Shown: positions 1 to 7,383 of the stretch, piece by piece
Numbering within the stretch: position 1 is the stretch's first letter
Layout of the letters: the number at the start of each line of letters is the position of its first letter
Assembly: GCA_964386925.1 (NCBI GenBank)
Contig: CAYLUU010000021.1
Span: 1-28,013, forward strand
Direction: 5' to 3'
DNA length: 28,013 nucleotides
Origin: CAG-791 sp964386925
GTDB taxonomy: Bacteria; Bacillota; Clostridia; Lachnospirales; Lachnospiraceae
The notes under the pieces: generated by a model
Seen by the model: only the letters and a program-made list of their open reading frames with translations
The model's database searches: none
What the model was told of the DNA's origin: nothing
Made by a program: the position numbers and the translations under genes

Positions 1-804
1 GGACTGGCTGCGGCAACGCATGCGGATTCTTCGGAGAGTCAGGAGATTCTCACTGTTCCGATCATGCAGCTGGCCCGGGTGTGGAATGCAGAGCCGGATT
101 CCTTCTCGAAAGAGGAGAAGGCACTGATGTATGAGCTGATGGCGTCGGAGGAGCAAACGGTTGATTCCGAATCGACTGATTCCGAATCAGCGGCTGATTC
201 GGATACGGGTACGGAAACGCTTGGATGGGGATATTACAATCCGGTTCTGTCCGATCAGGTAAAGCTGCGCTTTCGCAGCGATGTGTATCGATCGAATCGC
301 GGCGCGTTCTGGCGGATGTGGCTGCGGCAGGGACTGCAGCATCCGGCCGGATATCTCAACGCCTGGCTGATGACGAGCTATGGCTTCTGGGCACCGAATG
401 CCGTGGTGAACTGCTACCGCGGGAATACGGTGTATACCTTCACCTATGGGGACAGCTCGTATTTTGGCTACGAGACAGAGCTGCCGGGAGAACGCAGGAG
501 TCTGCTGCCGGTACTGGATGGGTGGTACCTTTTTTTGTCCCTGGATGTGCGGGCACAGGAGATTCCGGTGCTGCGCTGGATTCTGTCACCGGGGGCGATG
601 GCCTTCGTGTATCTCTTCTGTCTGCTGACGCTGCTGCGCAAGAGGCAGCGGAGAATAATGCTGGCCTGGATGCCGCTGGGGCTGGTGTGGCTGACGGTTC
701 TTCTGGGTCCGTGCACATTACCACGCTATGTTGTATACTTATGGATTGGAATACCATCCATTGTATCGGACGCTGTCGGCGTTTCCGAGCAGGTGAATGT
801 ATAG
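1..804 (+). CDS. C-terminal part of polytopic membrane protein (DUF6020-like), 5' end outside window
   Basis: The frame is open from base 1, with no in-frame stop before the TAG at 802-804, so the gene starts upstream and the ATG at 64 is internal. The visible 267 residues hold a soluble stretch followed by hydrophobic segments near the C terminus, around the motifs SPGAMAFVYLFCLLTLL and MPLGLVWLTVLLGP. The pattern of a soluble stretch with conserved W/G/Y residues and a final GP...RYVVYLW segment resembles the DUF6020 family of large Clostridia membrane proteins, which are glycosyltransferase-like and of unproven function. An acidic Asp-Ser-Glu-rich insertion (about residues 53-68) is built from near-repeated codons. 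Its position before the sugar genes suggests a role in surface glycan assembly, but this is inference. Family recognition is from memory of sequence style only. Confidence 0.6.
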   Translation, partial: GLAAATHADSSESQEILTVPIMQLARVWNAEPDSFSKEEKALMYELMASEEQTVDSESTDSESAADSDTGTETLGWGYYNPVLSDQVKLRFRSDVYRSNRGAFWRMWLRQGLQHPAGYLNAWLMTSYGFWAPNAVVNCYRGNTVYTFTYGDSSYFGYETELPGERRSLLPVLDGWYLFLSLDVRAQEIPVLRWILSPGAMAFVYLFCLLTLLRKRQRRIMLAWMPLGLVWLTVLLGPCTLPRYVVYLWIGIPSIVSDAVGVSEQVNV

Positions 805-835
805 CGGCTGATGCCTGCTTGAATAGATATAAAAA

Positions 836-993
836 TAGTATCTATTTAGCACCCGCATCTCGATTTTCCTTCGGAAAACCTCGATGTGGCTGGCCAGAGG
901 CTCTTTGAGCCTTGGCCACCTGTCAATTTCAATCATGCATATGTCCGCAAGCGTCCAATGCATGTTGAAATCGTCAGGTGCTAAACAGATAAA
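836..993. repeat. R1 cloverleaf repeat, full copy (R1a)
   Basis: An outer inverted repeat at 839-853 and 977-991 (TATCTATTTAGCACC against GGTGCTAAACAGATA, 14 of 15 paired) encloses three hairpins. They are 856-869 with 873-886 (11 of 14 paired), 891-903 with 907-918 (TGGCCA...TGGCCA arms with one bulge) and 919-940 with 958-978. This would fold as a four-way junction in DNA or RNA. It fills the gap between the first gene and the PglF-like gene. A further 8-base inverted repeat (822-829 with 839-846) overlaps the left end. Confidence 0.8.
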
Positions 994-1037
994 ACATAAG
1001 CTTGCAGCCTGTATTGTTCCGGCTGCCTGAGGTATAT

Positions 1038-3038
1038 ATGTCCAACCAAGAGAATAAAGCTGCGCAGCCGGAGGAACGGAAGTTCAATTATGTGAAGTTC
1101 TGGCGGCGTGTGGCTCTGATTGTATATGACATTCTGAGCGTGGTGCTGGCAAGCTATCTGTCGCTTTTGATGCGCTACGAGTTCCAGCCCTCCGAGATTC
1201 CGGATTATTTCTATCTGCCGGTGATGGAGGCGCTTCCGCTGACAATTGCAGTTACCTTACTGTTGTTCTATCTGTTCCGGCTGTATGATTCGCTGTGGGC
1301 TTTTGCCGGAGAGACAGAGCTGCAGAACCTGGTGTTCGCCAATGGTGTGGCGGCGATGGTGAATGTGGGAATCCTGCATTTGAACCGGCAGGAGATTCAG
1401 GCAGTGCCGAAGAGCTATTACTTCCTGTACATGTTCCTGATGATCACCCTGACCTTCATCAGCCGGTTCTCGTACCGGTTCCTGCGCGGGCTTAAGCACA
1501 AGAATGCCAATCGGAGCAACGCGACCAACGTGATGGTGGTCGGTGCCGGCGAGGCAGGCAATATCATTGTGCGGGAGATTCTGAACTCGCATTATTCTAC
1601 GATGAGCCTGAAATGTCTCATTGATGACTCGCAGGACAAATGGGGCAAGTACATCCAGGGCATCAAGGTCGTTGGCGGCCGGGAACAGATTCCGGAAGCT
1701 GTGGAGCAGTACGGCATTGACGAGATCATTGTGGCCATCCCGTCACTGTCACGCGCTGAGATGAAGGGAATCCTGGACATCTGCAAGGAAACCAAGTGCA
1801 AGATGCGCACGCTTCCCGGCATCTACCAGCTGGTGAACGGTGAGGTCAGCGTATCCAAGCTCCACGACGTGGAGGTCGAGGATCTGCTGGGGCGCGATCC
1901 GGTGCGGGTCGACATCGATTCCATCATCGGCTATGTACAGGGCAAGGTTGTCTGCGTAACAGGCGGCGGCGGCTCCATCGGATCGGAGCTGTGCCGGCAG
2001 ATTGCAGGACATCGTCCGAAGCAGCTGATCATCATTGATATCTATGAGAACAGTGCGTATGACGTGCAGCAGGAGCTGAAGCGCCGATATCCCGAGCTGG
2101 ACATGGTCGTGCTCATTGCCTCTGTCCGCAACGTCCAGCGCATGAACTGGATCTTTGAAAAATATCGTCCGGACATCGTATATCATGCAGCGGCGCACAA
2201 GCACGTTCCGCTCATGGAGACCAGTCCCTGCGAGGCGATTAAGAACAACGTCTACGGTACCTTCAACACCGCAATGGCGGCGGCGACCTACGGAACCGAA
2301 CGCTTTGTTATGATCTCTACCGACAAGGCCGTGAATCCGACGAACATCATGGGAGCATCCAAGCGAATCTGTGAGATGATCATCCAGGTGTTCAACCGCC
2401 ATTATGACTGCAACTACGTAGCGGTTCGCTTCGGAAACGTACTGGGCTCCAACGGCAGCGTTATCCCGCTGTTCAAAAAGCAGATTGCAGCCGGCGGCCC
2501 GGTAACGGTGACGGATCCCAACATCATTCGGTACTTTATGACCATTCCGGAGGCTGTGTCGCTGGTGCTGCAGGCAGGAGCCTACGCAAAGGGCGGCGAG
2601 ATCTTCATTCTGGATATGGGGGAGCCGGTCCGCATTCTGGACCTGGCAGAGAACCTGATCAAGCTCTCCGGCTACAAGGTGGGAGAGGACATCAAGATTG
2701 TATTTACCGGACTTCGACCCGGCGAGAAGCTGTATGAAGAGATGCTCATGAACGAAGAGGGCATGAAGGATACGGCGAACCGGCAGATTCACATCGGAAA
2801 GCCATTGGAGATTGACGAGGATCGCTTCTTTGTACAGCTGCAGCGTCTGAAGGAGGCTGCGTATGAGGAATCGCCGGCCATTCGTGAGCTGGTGCGGGAA
2901 ATCGTTCCGACCTACCGTAAGAACACGGAGGTGAATGAGGAGCGAATCCATGAGGAGCTCGAGAAGCAGCAGAAGCGCATGAACGAAGGCACAGCAGACA
3001 CCGAGCATGAAACGGAGATGATCCGCACCGAACGGTAA
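1038..3038 (+). CDS. pglF: NDP-sugar 4,6-dehydratase, PglF/CapD/WbpM-like
   Basis: This 666-residue protein has the two-part layout of membrane-bound WbpM/PglF/CapD enzymes. About four N-terminal membrane helices (residues about 15-150) are followed by a CoA-binding-like Rossmann region with VVGAGEAGNIIV, then the catalytic short-chain dehydrogenase domain with NAD motif GGGGSIG near residues 309-315. The catalytic region reads TDK (428-430) and M438-x3-K442, the Met replacing the usual Tyr as is known for WbpM/FlaA1-type dehydratases. The family converts UDP-GlcNAc to a 4-keto-6-deoxy sugar. The start is ATG 1038, preceded by TGAGG at 1028-1032; a TTG at 1002 in the same frame has no good ribosome binding site. 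A perfect 6-base hairpin (1004-1009 with 1021-1026) lies just before the binding site. A PglE-like and a PglC-like gene follow directly. The charged C-terminal tail is probably not catalytic. The exact sugar stereochemistry cannot be read from sequence. Confidence 0.88.
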   Translation: MSNQENKAAQPEERKFNYVKFWRRVALIVYDILSVVLASYLSLLMRYEFQPSEIPDYFYLPVMEALPLTIAVTLLLFYLFRLYDSLWAFAGETELQNLVFANGVAAMVNVGILHLNRQEIQAVPKSYYFLYMFLMITLTFISRFSYRFLRGLKHKNANRSNATNVMVVGAGEAGNIIVREILNSHYSTMSLKCLIDDSQDKWGKYIQGIKVVGGREQIPEAVEQYGIDEIIVAIPSLSRAEMKGILDICKETKCKMRTLPGIYQLVNGEVSVSKLHDVEVEDLLGRDPVRVDIDSIIGYVQGKVVCVTGGGGSIGSELCRQIAGHRPKQLIIIDIYENSAYDVQQELKRRYPELDMVVLIASVRNVQRMNWIFEKYRPDIVYHAAAHKHVPLMETSPCEAIKNNVYGTFNTAMAAATYGTERFVMISTDKAVNPTNIMGASKRICEMIIQVFNRHYDCNYVAVRFGNVLGSNGSVIPLFKKQIAAGGPVTVTDPNIIRYFMTIPEAVSLVLQAGAYAKGGEIFILDMGEPVRILDLAENLIKLSGYKVGEDIKIVFTGLRPGEKLYEEMLMNEEGMKDTANRQIHIGKPLEIDEDRFFVQLQRLKEAAYEESPAIRELVREIVPTYRKNTEVNEERIHEELEKQQKRMNEGTADTEHETEMIRTER

Positions 3039-3065
3039 TTTTAATTGAGAATCCGTTCGCGGGGC

Positions 3066-3104
3066 GCACAGTTCACGTTGAGATCGCCAGGTGATGAACC
3101 GTGC
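3066..3104. repeat. R1 repeat remnant (R1b)
   Basis: A 10-base arm pair (3066-3075 with 3095-3104, 9 of 10 paired) encloses the block GTTGAGATCGCCAGGTGA. This closely follows the right half of the better preserved copies, for example GTTGAAACCGTCAGGTGC at 16669-16686. It is interpreted as a shortened, degraded R1 copy between the dehydratase and aminotransferase genes. Confidence 0.5.
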
Positions 3105-3140
3105 AGTACATGTTGAATGCGGCGCATAGGAGGAATAGTC

Positions 3141-4283
3141 GTGAATAAGAAAATATACCTGTCCAGTCCTACCATGCATGGTGACGAGCAGCGTTTCGTT
3201 GAGGAAGCCTTTGCAACTAACTGGGTGGCACCTCTTGGACCGAATGTGGATGCCTTTGAAGAGGAGCTTTCTTCTTACGTTGGCGTGCCGCATGCGGCAG
3301 CACTGTCGGCCGGAACGGCGGCCATTCATCTGGCCGTGCGTCTTCTAAATATTCAGCCAGGCGATGTGGTGTTCTGCACCTCGATGACGTTCGCTGCGAC
3401 CTGCAATCCGGTAGCTTATGAAAAAGGACAGCTGGTATTCATCGATTCAGAGAGCGACACCTGGAACATGTCTCCTGCAGCACTGCGGAAGGCGTTTGAG
3501 AAGTATCCAAAGGTAAAGGCAGTCATCTGTGCGGACCTCTACGGTACGCCGGCGAAGCTCGATGAGATCGCAGCCATCTGCGCAGAGCACGATACGCCGC
3601 TCATCGAGGATGCCGCGGAGGCGCTCGGCAGCAGCTGGAAGGGGAAGATGTGCGGCTCCTACGGTAAGTTCGGCATCCTGTCCTTCAACGGCAACAAGAT
3701 CATCACGACCTCCGGCGGCGGTATGCTGGTATCGGAGGACGAAGAGGCCATCCGCCATGCGAAGTTCCTGGCAACCCAGGCAAGAGAGCCCGTGCCCTAT
3801 TATCTGCACAAGGAGATTGGTTACAATTACCGTATGAGCAATCTGCTGGCCGGTGTCGGCCGGGGCCAGATGCTCCATCTGGAGGAGCACATCGCGCAGA
3901 AGCGTGCGATTTATCAATATTACAAAAAGGCCTTCGCAGACATCGATGCCATTGAAATGAATCCGCTGGGCGGCAGTGATGCGGTCTGCAACAACTGGCT
4001 GTCCTGTCTGACACTGAAGGAAGGCTGCAACGTGAAGCCGATGGATATTTTCACAGCACTGCAGAAGGAAAATATCGATTCCCGCCCCATCTGGAATCCG
4101 ATGAACAATCAGCCGGTGTATGCGGAATGTGATTTCATTGCAGACCCGGAGGGAGCGGACAAGCCGAGCGGCTCCGTATGCATGGATGTCTACGAGAGAG
4201 GTCTGTGCCTGCCGTCGGACAACAAGAACACCGAAGAGGACATGGAGCGGATCGTGGGTATCATTCGCGGATTGTTCGCGTGA
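3141..4283 (+). CDS. pglE: DegT/DnrJ/EryC1-family sugar aminotransferase, PglE-like
   Basis: A 380-residue PLP-dependent aminotransferase of the DegT/DnrJ/EryC1/StrS family. The PLP lysine is K186 in SFNGNKIITTSGGG. Upstream are the ALSAGTAAIHLA substrate/PLP loop and the EDAAEALGSSW motif, whose Asp binds the pyridine nitrogen. The family transfers an amino group from glutamate to the 4-keto sugar made by the neighbouring dehydratase, giving a UDP-4-amino-4,6-dideoxy sugar. The start is GTG 3141, seven bases after a strong AGGAGGA at 3128-3134; an in-frame ATG at 3117 lies before that site and would add only MRRIGGIV. The order dehydratase-aminotransferase-phosphoglycosyl transferase matches the Pgl pathway and supports a PglE role over a general amino acid role. 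C3 versus C4 amination cannot be proved from sequence. Confidence 0.85.
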   Translation: MNKKIYLSSPTMHGDEQRFVEEAFATNWVAPLGPNVDAFEEELSSYVGVPHAAALSAGTAAIHLAVRLLNIQPGDVVFCTSMTFAATCNPVAYEKGQLVFIDSESDTWNMSPAALRKAFEKYPKVKAVICADLYGTPAKLDEIAAICAEHDTPLIEDAAEALGSSWKGKMCGSYGKFGILSFNGNKIITTSGGGMLVSEDEEAIRHAKFLATQAREPVPYYLHKEIGYNYRMSNLLAGVGRGQMLHLEEHIAQKRAIYQYYKKAFADIDAIEMNPLGGSDAVCNNWLSCLTLKEGCNVKPMDIFTALQKENIDSRPIWNPMNNQPVYAECDFIADPEGADKPSGSVCMDVYERGLCLPSDNKNTEEDMERIVGIIRGLFA

Positions 4284-4322
4284 CGAATCAGAGCGATTCA
4301 CATATTGCTGTAGGAGCTGCCG

Positions 4323-4949
4323 ATGTATCGCAAGGGAATCAAACGAATTCTGGACATTATACTGGCATTGATCGGACTCATAATTCTGAGTCCGGTCTTT
4401 CTGATTCTGGTGCTGCTGATCCGGGTGAAGCTGGGCTCGCCGGTGTTCTTCCATCAGGACCGGCCCGGGAAGGATGGGAAGGTCTTCGGCCTTCTGAAAT
4501 TCCGCTCCATGACAGATGAGCGGGATGCGGAAGGAAATCTTCTGCCGGATGACAAGCGCCTGACGCATTTCGGAAAGATCCTTCGGGCGACCAGCCTGGA
4601 CGAGCTGCCGGAGTTTCTGAATATTCTGAAAGGGGACATGTCCTTCGTGGGACCAAGACCCCTTCTCGTTCGCTACCTGCCATACTATACGGAAGAGGAG
4701 ATGCATCGACATGACGTCCGCCCGGGCCTGACGGGACTTGCCCAGATTCATGGCCGCAATGCGCTGAACTGGGAGGACCGGTTCCGTTATGATCTGGAGT
4801 ATGTGGAGCACTGCAGCTTTGCGATGGACATGTCGATTGTCCTGCAGACGGTGGGAAAGGTGCTGCACCATTCCGGTGTACAGTCCGGGGCCGATCAGAC
4901 CATTCCGGACCTGGATGACTACCGGAAGGGGAAGGAGCGCCGCGCATGA
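4323..4949 (+). CDS. pglC: Monotopic phosphoglycosyl transferase, PglC-like initiating enzyme
   Basis: A 208-residue protein of the bacterial sugar transferase family, the minimal PglC size without the extra N-terminal helices of WcaJ-type enzymes. A single re-entrant membrane helix (about residues 7-32) is followed by the KFRSMTDERD segment and the Asp-Glu dyad D93-E94 in TSLDELPE, the same numbering as the characterised Campylobacter PglC. GPRPLL and the RPGLTGLAQI motif follow. The family moves a sugar-1-phosphate from the UDP-sugar to undecaprenyl phosphate at the inner face of the membrane, starting the lipid-linked glycan. The start ATG has TAGGAG upstream at 4311-4316. Its stop overlaps the start of the next gene by four bases (ATGA), so the two are translationally coupled. 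Confidence 0.92.
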   Translation: MYRKGIKRILDIILALIGLIILSPVFLILVLLIRVKLGSPVFFHQDRPGKDGKVFGLLKFRSMTDERDAEGNLLPDDKRLTHFGKILRATSLDELPEFLNILKGDMSFVGPRPLLVRYLPYYTEEEMHRHDVRPGLTGLAQIHGRNALNWEDRFRYDLEYVEHCSFAMDMSIVLQTVGKVLHHSGVQSGADQTIPDLDDYRKGKERRA

Positions 4950-5959
4950 GCATGAACAAACTGGAGCTGTTCGAGCATCCATTGGCTTCGACCCCAATCG
5001 TAAAGCTGTCAGGCCGTTATGATGGGGAGCTTGGCAACGAAATCTACGTCAAGAGAGAGGACCTGATTCCCTTTTCATTCGGCGGGAACAAGGCGCGGAA
5101 GGCTGCGTATTTCTACCGGGAAATGCAGGATGAACAGCCGGACATCATTATGACCTACGGCTCGAATTCCTCGAATCACTGCCGGATCATTGCAAATCTT
5201 GCGGCAGCATTGGGACTCCCCTGCCATATCATCTCGGCAGGAGAGGAGGAGCGCGGCCGGGACGGACGGCAGCTCTTCAACCGCGTGCTGGTGCAGCAGT
5301 TCGGTGCGACCGTGGAGACGGTTCCGGTGGAAGAGGTTCACGACACCATCGAGAACAGGCTGCAGGCCTGCCGGGATGCCGGGAAAAAGCCGTATTTCAT
5401 TCAGGGCGGCGGACATGGGAATGCCGGGACCCAGAGCTATGTGGATGCATTCCGGGAAATTCGTCAGCAGGAGCAGGAGATGGGGATGACCTTCCCTTAT
5501 ATCTTCCATGCGAGCGGGACAGGCTCGACACAGGCAGGTCTTGTCTGCGGCAAAGAGCTGACAGGAGCGGAGAATACGATTGTCGGTATCAGCATCGCCA
5601 GAACCTGTCCAAGGGGACGGGATGTGGTGAAGGAGAGCATTCTGGATTATTACAGGGATGTGCGGCAGCAGTCGGAAGGACAACCGGTGGTCGGCGGTGC
5701 AGACCTGACATCGCTCTTTCGGGAAGAGGATTTGATTTTCACGGATGCCTACCGGCAGGGCGGCTACGGCAAGTTCACGCCGGAGGAAGAGGAGTGCCTC
5801 GAGAAGGTAATGCTGCAGGACGGCATACCGATGGACACGACTTATGTGGGCAAGGCTTTCTGCGGAATGCTGCAGTACCTGCGGGACAATAACATCCGCG
5901 GCGAGAAGGTGCTGTTCCTGCATACCGGAGGGGCACCGCTGTTCTTCGATAGGTTGTGA
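4946..5959 (+). CDS. PLP-dependent enzyme, D-cysteine desulfhydrase/ACC deaminase family
   Basis: A 337-residue fold-type II PLP enzyme. The probable PLP lysine is K49 in FGGNKARKA. The YGSNSSNHCR motif (about 70-79) and a glycine-rich phosphate loop at ASGTGSTQAG are typical of the 1-aminocyclopropane-1-carboxylate deaminase/D-cysteine desulfhydrase family, which also includes L-cysteate sulfo-lyase and other amino acid lyases. The exact substrate cannot be read. The four-base overlap with the PglC-like gene and the spacing of GGAG at 4934-4937 support ATG 4946 as start. Its place inside a sugar pathway and close to an ATP-grasp ligase is odd for a catabolic enzyme. A role supplying or altering a small amino compound for the glycan is one possible reading. 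Confidence 0.8.
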   Translation: MSMNKLELFEHPLASTPIVKLSGRYDGELGNEIYVKREDLIPFSFGGNKARKAAYFYREMQDEQPDIIMTYGSNSSNHCRIIANLAAALGLPCHIISAGEEERGRDGRQLFNRVLVQQFGATVETVPVEEVHDTIENRLQACRDAGKKPYFIQGGGHGNAGTQSYVDAFREIRQQEQEMGMTFPYIFHASGTGSTQAGLVCGKELTGAENTIVGISIARTCPRGRDVVKESILDYYRDVRQQSEGQPVVGGADLTSLFREEDLIFTDAYRQGGYGKFTPEEEECLEKVMLQDGIPMDTTYVGKAFCGMLQYLRDNNIRGEKVLFLHTGGAPLFFDRL

Positions 5960-5960
5960 G

Positions 5961-6062
5961 GTGTATCTTTGCAAGGATTGACCACGTGACCAATCCGGTC
6001 AACACATCGAGGATTTGCAACGCGAGGAGCAATTCGCGAAGGCAGGTACGGAATAGATACCA
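5961..6062. repeat. Divergent R1-like element (R1c)
   Basis: The right end, GGAATAGATACC (6051-6062), pairs loosely with TGTATCTTT near 5963-5971, as the outer stem of other R1 copies does. Inside are hairpin-forming segments: TTGACC (5978-5983) with GGTCAA (5997-6002), and CGCGA (6021-6025) with TCGCG (6034-6038). The block ACATCGAGG near 6004-6012 is shared with R1a and the fragment at 9692-9730. It occupies the first third of the 320-base gap between the PLP enzyme and the ATP-grasp gene. Confidence 0.5.
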
Positions 6063-6071
6063 TTTGTGGCT

Positions 6072-6233
6072 AGTACAGCGATTTTTAAATAACTAGCCAT
6101 ATTAACTTGCCTGATTTCCGGATAGCCCGCAACAAAAATCCTCAGCGTAGCCCGCTACGCCTACGTTTTTTGATGCGCACTCTCCGAAAATCATTCTGCG
6201 TTATCTGGCTAGTTATTTTGCAAACGCTGTACT
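6072..6233. repeat. Long inverted repeat R2, about 80-base arms
   Basis: The ends AGTACAGCG (6072-6080) and CGCTGTACT (6225-6233) are perfect reverse complements. The arms continue to pair imperfectly to the centre, where GCGTAG and CTACGC meet around 6145-6156. Internal paired blocks include AAATAACTAGCCA with TGGCTAGTTATTT, and GATTTCCGGA with TCCGAAAATC. The whole unit predicts one long imperfect hairpin. It differs in sequence from R1 and may be a non-autonomous mobile element. No open frame of note lies within it. Confidence 0.8.
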
Positions 6234-6280
6234 GGTTACGAATATTTGAGTAATCATGCACTAAGTTATGAGGAACACAC

Positions 6281-7306
6281 ATGAATACCGATTCCATTAA
6301 TATATTGATTCTGAGTGCGGGGACCCGCAATAAGGTGGTGCAGGCATTTCGCCGGACACTGGAAGGAAGGGGAAAGGTTGTGGCAACGGATGCCTCCAAT
6401 CTTGCACCGGCTCTGTATGATGCGGACAAGGCCTATGTGGTTCCGCGCATTACGGCACCGGATTATCTGGATCAGATTCTGGAGATCTGCCGGAAGGAGA
6501 AGATCACGGGCGTATTCTCGTTGATCGACCCGGAGCTTTCCTTGCTTGCAAGAGAACGAGCACGCTTTGAGGCAATTGGTGTGACCCCGGTGGTTTCTCC
6601 TTACGAGCTCTGCGAGACCTGTCTGGACAAATACAGGATGTATCAGCTGCTGCAGGAGAAGGGAATTCAGACAGCCAGGTGCTGGACGACCCGGGAGGAT
6701 TTTCAGAAGGCGCGGGAGAACGGGGAAGCTGCGTTTCCTGTTTTTGTTAAACCGCAGTGCGGCAGCGCCAGTCTGAACATCAACCTGGTGAACAATGATG
6801 AGACGGTTCAGACGCTGTTCGACAACTATGATGACCTTATGGTACAGGAACTGATGACCGGGCAGGAGTATGGCTGTGATCTGTATGTGGATCTGATCTC
6901 CGGCAAATGCACGTCGCTGTTCCTGAAAAAGAAAATCCGAATGCGTGCCGGCGAGACGGATAAATCCGTGTCCGTGCAGGCACCGGAGCTGTTCGAAAAG
7001 CTTGCGGCCTTTGCCGAGAGCTGCGGCTTCCGGGGAATGATTGACATCGATCTGTTCCACGACGAGCACGGCAAAGAGAACGAGACCAGCGAGGTTCCGG
7101 AGGGCGAGTGGTATCTCTCCGAGGTAAATCCCAGATTCGGAGGAGGATATCCTCACGCCTATGCCTGCGGGGTGGATTTCCCGGCGCAGATGGTGCGAAA
7201 TCTGGAGGGACTGGAGAATCCGGTAACCATCGGCGAATACGAGAGCGGCATCTGCATGATGAAATACAATGAGATCGCGATTCGCCGGGAGGCGGAACTC
7301 GTATAG
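6281..7306 (+). CDS. ATP-grasp ligase (carbamoyl-phosphate synthase/PylC-like)
   Basis: A 341-residue ATP-grasp protein. An N-terminal nucleotide-fold domain opens with NILILSAGTRNKVVQAF and is followed by CLDKYRMYQLLQEKGI, then the ATP-binding core with FPVFVKPQCGSAS and VQELMTGQEYGCDLYVD. The metal site is SEVNPRFGGGYPHA. The family uses ATP to activate a carboxylate and join it to an amine or other nucleophile. Placed after genes that make a 4-amino sugar, it could link an amino acid or other acid to that amine; this is inference. The start ATG 6281 follows GAGGAA at 6270-6275. It is separated from the preceding gene by two repeat elements rather than a normal operon gap, yet stays in the same orientation as the glycan genes. 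Confidence 0.82.
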   Translation: MNTDSINILILSAGTRNKVVQAFRRTLEGRGKVVATDASNLAPALYDADKAYVVPRITAPDYLDQILEICRKEKITGVFSLIDPELSLLARERARFEAIGVTPVVSPYELCETCLDKYRMYQLLQEKGIQTARCWTTREDFQKARENGEAAFPVFVKPQCGSASLNINLVNNDETVQTLFDNYDDLMVQELMTGQEYGCDLYVDLISGKCTSLFLKKKIRMRAGETDKSVSVQAPELFEKLAAFAESCGFRGMIDIDLFHDEHGKENETSEVPEGEWYLSEVNPRFGGGYPHAYACGVDFPAQMVRNLEGLENPVTIGEYESGICMMKYNEIAIRREAELV

Positions 7307-7383
7307 TCTGAGGAGAACTGCGTACCTGCAAGCGACAGGACATCTCCGCCAGGACCCGTTGCCTGTTGGATAGAGGAAAAATC

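Noticed and set aside
836..993. R1a as a simple intrinsic terminator
   Set aside because: No T run follows the outer stem, and some copies lie in front of genes or overlap start codons. It may still affect transcription.
1749..3329. Long open frame on the - strand opposite the PglF-like gene (about 526 codons)
   Set aside because: It lies over a well-recognised + strand gene, has no family motifs and is rich in His/Arg/Leu as expected for the shadow of a GC-biased gene.
3447..4997. Long open frame on the - strand opposite the PglE- and PglC-like genes (about 516 codons)
   Set aside because: It spans two genes with intact catalytic motifs on the other strand and shows no recognisable domain.
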